Shown here: piece by piece, positions 1 to 5,581 of the stretch
Layout: every line of letters begins with the position of its first letter
Numbering within the stretch: position 1 is the stretch's first letter
From: Caldatribacterium sp964426875
GTDB taxonomy: Bacteria > Atribacterota > Atribacteria > Atribacterales > Caldatribacteriaceae
Direction of reading: 5' to 3'
Assembly: GCA_964426875.1 (NCBI GenBank)
Contig: CAYRSB010000036.1
Coordinates: 1 to 8,808, forward strand
DNA: 8,808 bases
Made by a program: the position numbers and the translations under genes
Notes under the pieces: generated by a model
Told to the model about the DNA's origin: nothing
Databases searched by the model: none
What the model saw: only the letters and a program-made list of their open reading frames with translations

Positions 1-1655
1 TTCCCGGTTTAGCTTCTGAGATGCCCATTTATAACCAGGACTTCACCCAGATGACCGTAAAGCTCCGCCAAGGACTTTTGTGGAGTGATGGTGTTCCAAT
101 CACTGCTGATGACGTCATTTTTACCATTGACCTCCACGTACGTAATGCCAGTCTTTTGTACCATGGACCGATGGCCGAATTTGTAGAGAAGGCGGAAAAG
201 ACCGATGACTATACGGTGGTCGTGACGCTCAAGATGCCCAACTCTCGATTCCATGCTCACTTCCTGGACCGCTGGGGATGTCTACGCATCATGCCCAAGC
301 ACGTTTTTGAAAAGGTGGAAGACCCTATAGCCTTTGAATTCAATCCCCCGGTAAGCTCTGGGCCATATGTACTCTACGACTACGACCCTGCCGGTTTCTG
401 GACACTGTGGGAACGAAGAGAAGACTGGGACAAAACTCCTACCGGAATACTCTATGGAAAGCCGCAACCGAAGTATGTTCTCTTTCAGGCTTTTGAGAGT
501 GAAGAGGGTAAAATCCTCGCTCAGTTGCGTCACGAAGTCGATATGGCGCAACAAACCCCTGAGGGACTCAAGGCAGTGCTTGAGAAGAGTGATACTATCA
601 GAGCTTGGCGAAGGGAATGGCCTTGGGTAGTCAATATTGACCCCTGCATTACTGGAATCATGTTCAACAACATGGTGGAACCGTACAATAACAAAGAGGT
701 TCGCTGGGCACTCGCTCTGGCCATCGATATAGTGGAATATATGGCCATAGCCTTTGACCTTATGGCTCCGGTGAGTGCTCTCCATCTACCACCGGTTCCT
801 GCCTATAAGGAAGCATTCTTTATACCCATGGAAGACTGGCTTAAGAATTTCGAGCTTGATCTTGGTAGCGGAGAGAAATTCAAACCTTATGATCCTGAAG
901 TACCGATGAAGCTGGTAGAGGCTGCCAAGAAGAGAGGATACAAGGTACCTGAAGACCCTGCGGTTATTAAGGAACTTTTCGGCATGGGTTGGTGGAAGTA
1001 TGCTCCCGAGATTGCTGAGAGGTTGCTGAAGAAAAACGGCTTCACAAAAGGAGAGGACGGGAAGTGGCGGTTGCCTAACGGTTCATCCTGGAAAATCTCC
1101 ATTGTTACAGATACCAACCCGGCGCATCACCACTTCCGCAACGCTACTGCTGCAGCCGAGCAATGGAGGAAGTTTGGTATCGATGCTACCGTCATGTCTA
1201 CTGAATCCTTTAACCCTCTCACGCTCAATGGAGAGTTCGAGGTGTCCACCATGTGGCCTGCTGCTGAGCCCTGGGGTGCAGGGGTTGACCTTTCTCGAAC
1301 TCTTGATCCCTGGCACTCCCGCCTTTTGACCCCCATTGGTACTTCGGTGACCCTGGGACCGGGAGGAGCGGCACGTTGGTCTGACCCCAGACTTGATGCC
1401 ATTATCGAGAAGATGGAAATGACCGATCCCTTTGCCGACATCGAGGGAACCCGGCTTCTGGGCATCGAAGCATTGAAGATTGTGGTTGAGGAAATGCCTA
1501 CCATTCCAACCTATGGGTACGTCGGTGCGGTAGCCTGGGATGAGTACTACTGGACTAACTATCCTGGAGCAGAGAATCCTTACACCCAACCCTACCAGCA
1601 CTGGCCAAACTTCAAATACATGCTTCCCTTCTTGAAGCCCAAGAAGGGGAGTTGA
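1..1655 (+). CDS. Oligosaccharide/oligopeptide ABC transporter substrate-binding protein (SBP family 5), 5'-truncated
   Basis: This is the extracytoplasmic binding protein of an Opp/Dpp-type importer. The frame is open from base 3 to the window edge, ahead of the first ATG at 21, so the gene starts outside the window. 550 residues are visible, and the signal peptide plus probably several tens of mature residues are missing. The block soon after the visible start (LRQGLLWSDGVPITADDVIF) is the family-5 'LRdGvkWsDGtPltAdDV' signature. The C-terminal part is rich in Trp and Tyr (YYWTNYPGAENPY, then HWPNFKYMLPFLKPK) and resembles the sugar-binding members of Thermotoga and relatives, where aromatic residues stack on sugar rings. 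Stop TGA is at 1653-1655. The permease, ATPase and GH3 genes downstream support an oligosaccharide rather than a peptide ligand. Family assignment is firm, and the ligand is inferred. Confidence 0.93.
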   Translation, partial: PGLASEMPIYNQDFTQMTVKLRQGLLWSDGVPITADDVIFTIDLHVRNASLLYHGPMAEFVEKAEKTDDYTVVVTLKMPNSRFHAHFLDRWGCLRIMPKHVFEKVEDPIAFEFNPPVSSGPYVLYDYDPAGFWTLWERREDWDKTPTGILYGKPQPKYVLFQAFESEEGKILAQLRHEVDMAQQTPEGLKAVLEKSDTIRAWRREWPWVVNIDPCITGIMFNNMVEPYNNKEVRWALALAIDIVEYMAIAFDLMAPVSALHLPPVPAYKEAFFIPMEDWLKNFELDLGSGEKFKPYDPEVPMKLVEAAKKRGYKVPEDPAVIKELFGMGWWKYAPEIAERLLKKNGFTKGEDGKWRLPNGSSWKISIVTDTNPAHHHFRNATAAAEQWRKFGIDATVMSTESFNPLTLNGEFEVSTMWPAAEPWGAGVDLSRTLDPWHSRLLTPIGTSVTLGPGGAARWSDPRLDAIIEKMEMTDPFADIEGTRLLGIEALKIVVEEMPTIPTYGYVGAVAWDEYYWTNYPGAENPYTQPYQHWPNFKYMLPFLKPKKGS

Positions 1656-1666
1656 ACTCTGGAACT

Positions 1667-1700
1667 GGAGGCCCCAAGCAAAAACTGGGGCCTCCTTTTT
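1667..1700 (+). terminator. Intrinsic terminator/attenuator between binding-protein and permease genes
   Basis: A perfect 10-bp stem pairs 1667-1676 (GGAGGCCCCA) with 1686-1695 (TGGGGCCTCC) around a 9-base loop. Five T residues follow at 1696-1700. It lies 11 bases after the binding-protein stop and ends just before the ribosome-binding site of the first permease. I see no new promoter between it and the permease. Partial termination, or protection of the upstream mRNA 3' end, is therefore the likely role, giving excess binding protein over membrane components. Confidence 0.85.
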
Positions 1701-1701
1701 A

Positions 1702-1707
1702 AGGGAG
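1702..1707 (+). promoter_or_regulatory. Ribosome-binding site for permease B
   Basis: AGGGAG lies 9 bases before the ATG at 1717. A TTG at 1714 directly precedes that ATG in frame and could also serve as start, but the ATG is the simpler choice and the difference is one residue. Confidence 0.6.
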
Positions 1708-1716
1708 AGAATTTTG

Positions 1717-2721
1717 ATGCGATTTGTGCGGGACTATCTTCTTCCAAGACTCATACAGTATATACTTGTGGTCTTTTTTGGTATTACTGCGGTATTTTTA
1801 ATTCCCCGCTTTACTGGTCAAGACCCAGTTTTGCAGATTATCGCTCAGATACAGTCACAGGGTGGGTCTCTTGACCCTGTTGCAGTACGGAGCCTTATGG
1901 AAACTCTCCGGGAGCTTTATGGTCTTAAGGGAACCCTTTGGGAGCAGTACCTTGTCATGTGGCGAAGGGTCGTGACCTTCGACTTTGGTCCTTCTTTCTT
2001 TCAGTTTCCAACCCCGGTTTCGGCGCTTTTGCGTATTTATCTTCCCTGGACCATGGGTCTTTTTTTAACCTCGACGCTACTGGCATGGGCTTTGGGGAAT
2101 GTCATGGGGTGTATTGCTGGCTACTTTGCTCATACAAAGTGGTCAAAAATCATGGATGCAATCATCATGGTCGTTCGCCCTATTCCCTACTATATTTTTG
2201 GAGTGCTTCTCCTCATTCTTTTTGCCTATGCATGGAAGCTCTTCCCCGCAGGGGGACTTATGCTGGGGCGCAGAGCGACCGTGAACCTTGCTTTCTTGGC
2301 CACCGTTTTGCGTTACTCGTTTTTGCCGGCCTTGACCCTTGTGGTTCTCGGCGGGGCCGCGTGGTTCCAGCAGATGAAGCTCCTTGTGCAGAACGTGAAG
2401 CGAGAGGATTTTGTACAGTATGCTCAGATAGGAGGGGTCAAGGAGTCCTTTGTTATTTTTCGTTACGTACTGCGTAATGCCATGCTTCCCCAAATTACCC
2501 AGCTCGCGTTGCTCCTTGGTCAGGTCTTCAGCGGGGTGCTCATTGTGGAGATGGTCTTTTCCTATCCAGGGATGGGGCTTTTGCTGTATCGAGCGGTCAC
2601 TCGAGGAGACTACAACTTGGTGATGGGTATCACCGTTCTTTCTATCTTTACCATCACTACGGCAGTGCTTATGCTTGATTTTTTCTATCCTTTCTTCGAT
2701 CCGCGGATTCGACACAGGTAG
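1717..2721 (+). CDS. ABC transporter permease, OppB/DppB-like
   Basis: This is the first of two inner-membrane subunits that form the translocation channel. At 334 aa it has the usual DppB length. A membrane segment near residues 14-31 is followed by an extracytoplasmic stretch of about 80 residues, as in OppB/DppB. Hydrophobic segments then lie near 112-137, 146-170, 195-215, 258-282 and 302-322, which is six in total. The EAA loop that docks to the ATPase is at about 231-259 (DFVQYAQIGGVKES), with the key Ala236 and Gly240 present. It continues into VLRNAMLP, then a FSYPGMG motif typical of this family. The start is ATG 1717, with an optional in-frame TTG one codon earlier, and the stop is TAG. 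The gene follows the hairpin after the binding-protein gene and sits 10 bases before permease C. Leucine is mostly encoded by CTT, unlike in the ATPase genes. Confidence 0.95.
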   Translation: MRFVRDYLLPRLIQYILVVFFGITAVFLIPRFTGQDPVLQIIAQIQSQGGSLDPVAVRSLMETLRELYGLKGTLWEQYLVMWRRVVTFDFGPSFFQFPTPVSALLRIYLPWTMGLFLTSTLLAWALGNVMGCIAGYFAHTKWSKIMDAIIMVVRPIPYYIFGVLLLILFAYAWKLFPAGGLMLGRRATVNLAFLATVLRYSFLPALTLVVLGGAAWFQQMKLLVQNVKREDFVQYAQIGGVKESFVIFRYVLRNAMLPQITQLALLLGQVFSGVLIVEMVFSYPGMGLLLYRAVTRGDYNLVMGITVLSIFTITTAVLMLDFFYPFFDPRIRHR

Positions 2722-2731
2722 GTGACGGTGT

Positions 2732-3586
2732 GTGAGTGTTTTTCGAGACCTTCTTCGTGACTATCGATTTACGGTGGGCTTTATTTTTTTGAGCCTTCTT
2801 GCGGCTCTCGCGCTTCTTTCCTTTTTCTCTCCTTATGATCCCATCAAGTGGCTTCAGGTCCCCCGGGACCTTCCCCCTTCCTGGCCCCACATTTTAGGAA
2901 CCAACTCCAAGGGACAAGACGTGTTCTGGGAAGCGACTTTTGCCATTCGTAATTCCTTGATCGTTGCCCTCATTGCCGGGTTGGTGTCGAGGGCAGTTGC
3001 CGTGCTTGTAGGATTTGTCGCTGGATATCGGGGGCAATTCGTGGACCGGATTCTCATGGGTTTAGCTGATGGGTTATTGGTGATCCCTCTTTTCCTCATC
3101 CTCGTTTTTGTGGCCATGCTCCTCAGAGAGGCTATGACCCTTGTTAATACCGGTCTACTTTTAGCCTTCTTCGGTTGGGCCTGGGACGCAAGAACGATTC
3201 GCTCACAAGTTTTGAGCCTCCGGGAGAGGGAGTTTACTTATACCTCTCTTCTTTCAGGAAGTGGTACGCTTGCCCTGGTAAGCAAGGAATACCTTCCCTT
3301 CACCATTCCGCTCATTCTTTCTACCCTTATTAACAACATTGCCTGGGCTATTGGTACAGAAATTGTTTTGGCCATTCTGGGTCTTGTAAGACTTGAAATA
3401 CCGACCTTGGGAACGACGCTTCAATGGGCCATTGCCTACCAGGCCATGCTTTTAGGGCACTGGTGGTGGGTGTTAACTCCCGTCGTCCTGACGGTACTCC
3501 TCATTATCGCCTTGTACTGGCTTTCGGTGAGCATCAGTGAGTACCTTGACCCCCGAACACGAGCGCAGAGAATCGGCATCCGCTGA
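2732..3586 (+). CDS. ABC transporter permease, OppC/DppC-like
   Basis: This is the second channel subunit, 284 aa, as expected for DppC. The start is GTG at 2732, supported by AGGTGA at 2720-2725 six bases upstream, which overlaps the stop of permease B. An N-terminal membrane segment (about 13-32) is followed by the OppC N-terminal signature: SPYDP, then LGTNSKGQDVF at 56-66. Further hydrophobic segments lie near 72-97, 108-130, 138-150, 190-215 and 245-267. The EAA loop is at about 167-190 (EFTYTSLLSGSG). The usual Ala is Ser172 and the conserved Gly is Gly176. The protein ends with the family's typical YLDPRTR near the C-terminus. The TGA stop is 10 bases before the ATPase D start and forms part of its Shine-Dalgarno region, so translation is probably coupled. 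Confidence 0.95.
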   Translation: MSVFRDLLRDYRFTVGFIFLSLLAALALLSFFSPYDPIKWLQVPRDLPPSWPHILGTNSKGQDVFWEATFAIRNSLIVALIAGLVSRAVAVLVGFVAGYRGQFVDRILMGLADGLLVIPLFLILVFVAMLLREAMTLVNTGLLLAFFGWAWDARTIRSQVLSLREREFTYTSLLSGSGTLALVSKEYLPFTIPLILSTLINNIAWAIGTEIVLAILGLVRLEIPTLGTTLQWAIAYQAMLLGHWWWVLTPVVLTVLLIIALYWLSVSISEYLDPRTRAQRIGIR

Positions 3587-3591
3587 GGAGG
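3587..3591 (+). promoter_or_regulatory. Ribosome-binding site that fixes the ATPase D start
   Basis: GGAGG, within GAGGAGGG that begins inside the permease C stop codon, lies 5 bases before the ATG at 3597. The frame is open upstream to a GTG at 3537, which would add 20 residues overlapping permease C. Those residues (from MSTLTPEHERRES) do not look like the family N-terminus, and the Shine-Dalgarno position favours 3597. Confidence 0.85.
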
Positions 3592-3596
3592 GAAAG

Positions 3597-4589
3597 ATGG
3601 AAGTCGTCCTCAAGGGGGAAAACCTCAAGGCCTTTTATGTCCTTGAGGTCCTGAGAGAAAAGCGCATCGTGAAGGCAGTGAATGGCATTGACATCGAAAT
3701 CCCAAAGAATGCCATCTTTGGCATTGCCGGAGAGAGTGGCTGTGGGAAGAGTACCCTCCTTCGAGTCCTCTACGGGGCCATAGACCCTCCTCTCAGGCTC
3801 TTTGAGGGGAAGCTCTCTTACTTCCCTGACGGAAGAGCAATTGACGTCTTTGCCCTTCGAAGAGAAGAAAAACGCCGCCTCCGCTTCGAGTACATCTCCT
3901 ATGTTCCCCAGGGCTCCATGAGTGTCTTCAACCCAGTGCGGAAGATCAGATCCACTTTCTTCGATTTCCTGGAAAGCCATGTAGGGAGGGGAGAAGAACG
4001 GGAACTCCTTGCCCTTGCCAGGGAGCACCTCAGAGCCCTCGGCCTCCCTCTCCAGGTCCTTGAAGCCTATCCCCATCAGCTCTCTGGGGGTATGCGCCAA
4101 AGGATGGCCATTGCCCTGGCCACCCTTTTGAAGCCCAAGATTATCCTGGCCGATGAGCCCACCACTGCCCTCGACGTGGTAGCCCAGAGGGCAGTCCTTG
4201 ACCTCCTTCAGGATATCCAGGGGACCCTCAAGAACACTATTGTCCTTGTCACCCACGACATGGGGGTTCAAGCCCAAATCACAACTCACCTTGCCATTAT
4301 GTATGCGGGGAAGGTTGTGGAGGAGGGAGAGACGGGAGAAATCTTTCACCATCCCCTCCATCCCTACACCCAGTACCTCATCCGGTCTCTTCCCCGCGTT
4401 GGAGACAAATCCCCGAAGACGAGCGTTCCTGGGAGTCCTCCGTCCCTCCTTGCTCCTCCCCCTGGATGTCCCTTTCATCCCCGCTGTCCAGAGACTCTAC
4501 TGTACTGTCGGGAAGAAATGCCACCGCTTTTGGCTGTTTCTTCTACCCATAAGGTGGCCTGTTTCCTGAGAAAGGAGAAAAAGCTATGA
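3597..4589 (+). CDS. ABC transporter ATP-binding protein, OppD/DppD-like
   Basis: This is one of two cytoplasmic ATPases driving the importer, 330 aa from ATG 3597. All nucleotide-binding motifs are intact: Walker A GESGCGKST at 45-53, Q-loop Gln105 (YVPQG), signature LSGGMRQR at 162-169, Walker B IILADEP at 182-188, D-loop ALD at 191-193 and H-loop His220. The C-terminal oligopeptide/dipeptide-transporter extension begins near 252 (HPLHPYTQYL). It carries four cysteines at 291, 297, 304 and 322 in the CPFHPRC pattern. In some structurally studied peptide transporters this motif binds a [4Fe-4S] cluster, and that is inferred here. Its stop overlaps the next start (ATGA, 4586-4589). Leucine codons are mainly CTC, unlike in the permeases. 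Confidence 0.96.
   Translation: MEVVLKGENLKAFYVLEVLREKRIVKAVNGIDIEIPKNAIFGIAGESGCGKSTLLRVLYGAIDPPLRLFEGKLSYFPDGRAIDVFALRREEKRRLRFEYISYVPQGSMSVFNPVRKIRSTFFDFLESHVGRGEERELLALAREHLRALGLPLQVLEAYPHQLSGGMRQRMAIALATLLKPKIILADEPTTALDVVAQRAVLDLLQDIQGTLKNTIVLVTHDMGVQAQITTHLAIMYAGKVVEEGETGEIFHHPLHPYTQYLIRSLPRVGDKSPKTSVPGSPPSLLAPPPGCPFHPRCPETLLYCREEMPPLLAVSSTHKVACFLRKEKKL
3726..3748 (+). repeat. Direct repeat copy 1: Walker A coding segment
   Basis: These 23 bases are identical to 4715-4737 in the second ATPase gene and encode the Walker A segment AGESGCGK in both. It is a paralogy repeat, not a mobile or regulatory repeat. Confidence 0.9.
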
Positions 4590-5581
4590 TTCCCCTTCTC
4601 TCCGTTGAGAAACTCACCAAGGTCTTCAGCCTGGGAAGCCTATTCTCCCGACTCAAGATTCTGGCTGTGGACCGAGTATCTTTTGCTATAGGAGAGCAAG
4701 AAATCTTTGCCCTGGCCGGAGAGAGTGGCTGTGGGAAAACCACTACGGCTCGGATCATTCTGGGCTTTGAGGAACCTACTTCTGGCACCATCCTCTATAG
4801 GGGTAGGGAGCTTCACCGAATCACCGACCGCAAGGGCTGGTTCCGAGAGGTCCAGGCAGTTTTTCAGAACCCCTTCGAGACCTTCAACCCTCTGCGGAGG
4901 GTGGAGAGCTATTTCTTTGAAACTGTGCGAAACTTCTCCTTGGCTCGAGATACCAGGGAGGCGGAGCACCTTATCGATGAGAAGCTCAAGGCAGTGGGAC
5001 TGTCTCTGGAGGAGATCCGGGGGAAGTACCCCAGTGAGTTCTCTGGAGGGCAGCTCCAGAGAGCCTCCGTTGCTCGGGCCCTCCTGGTCAATCCCTCTCT
5101 CCTGGTGGCTGATGAACCGGTCTCCATGGTCGATGCCTCCTTGAGGATGAGCATCGTCAATCTCTTTAAGACCCTCAAGGAAAACCTCAAGGTCAGTGTC
5201 CTCTACATCACCCACGATCTGGCCACTGCCTACTACATTGCTGACCGTATTGCTGTGATGTTTCGAGGGAACATCGTTGAGATGGGAAAGGTGGAAGAGG
5301 TCCTTGAACGCCCCAAACACCCTTACACGAAGCTCCTCCTTGCCTCTGTCCCGGAACCGGATCCAGAGAGACGCTTCCAAGAAAGGATTGTCTTCCTTGA
5401 AGAGCGGGAGGAGTACCTCAAAAAGGGATGCAGGTTCGCCGGCAGGTGTCCTGAGGTCATGGAGATGTGCGAGAGGGAAATGCCTGAGGATGTCGAGGTC
5501 AACGGGGTTCTGGTGAAGTGTCACCGATGGAAAAAATGTGAAAGGAGGAAAGAATATGGAGGGTACAACACCGTTTGTTGA
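4586..5581 (+). CDS. ABC transporter ATP-binding protein, OppF/DppF-like
   Basis: This is the second ATPase, 331 aa, the expected heterodimer partner of the preceding gene. Walker A GESGCGKT is at 45-52, Q-loop Gln94 (VFQNPF), signature FSGGQLQR at 152-159, Walker B LLVADEP at 172-178, and H-loop His210. The D-loop reads MVD rather than ALD but keeps Asp183. FETFNPLRRV at 97-106 is characteristic of DppF-type proteins. The C-terminal extension has cysteines at 282, 288, 295 and 312, with nearly the same spacing as in its partner. The start ATG overlaps the upstream stop by 4 bases, and AAAGGAG at 4571-4577 lies 8 bases upstream. The last eight or so codons overlap the start of the GH3 gene in another frame. 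Confidence 0.96.
   Translation: MIPLLSVEKLTKVFSLGSLFSRLKILAVDRVSFAIGEQEIFALAGESGCGKTTTARIILGFEEPTSGTILYRGRELHRITDRKGWFREVQAVFQNPFETFNPLRRVESYFFETVRNFSLARDTREAEHLIDEKLKAVGLSLEEIRGKYPSEFSGGQLQRASVARALLVNPSLLVADEPVSMVDASLRMSIVNLFKTLKENLKVSVLYITHDLATAYYIADRIAVMFRGNIVEMGKVEEVLERPKHPYTKLLLASVPEPDPERRFQERIVFLEEREEYLKKGCRFAGRCPEVMEMCEREMPEDVEVNGVLVKCHRWKKCERRKEYGGYNTVC
4715..4737 (+). repeat. Direct repeat copy 2: Walker A coding segment
   Basis: Identical over 23 bases to 3726-3748. The copies are 989 bases apart in direct orientation, so recombination between them would fuse the two ATPase genes in frame. I infer no function beyond the shared protein motif. Confidence 0.9.
5542..5548 (+). promoter_or_regulatory. 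Ribosome-binding site for GH3 gene, inside the ATPase F coding region
   Basis: AAGGAGG is a full match to the anti-Shine-Dalgarno core and lies 7 bases before ATG 5556. It sits within the last codons of the upstream ATPase. This rules against the in-frame GTG at 5538, which would precede the site. Confidence 0.88.

Noticed and set aside
3534..5524. Open frames of 314 and 294 codons on the - strand opposite the two ATPase genes
   Set aside because: Both mirror intact ATPase genes, have no family motifs and no Shine-Dalgarno site that I can see. They are antisense shadows.
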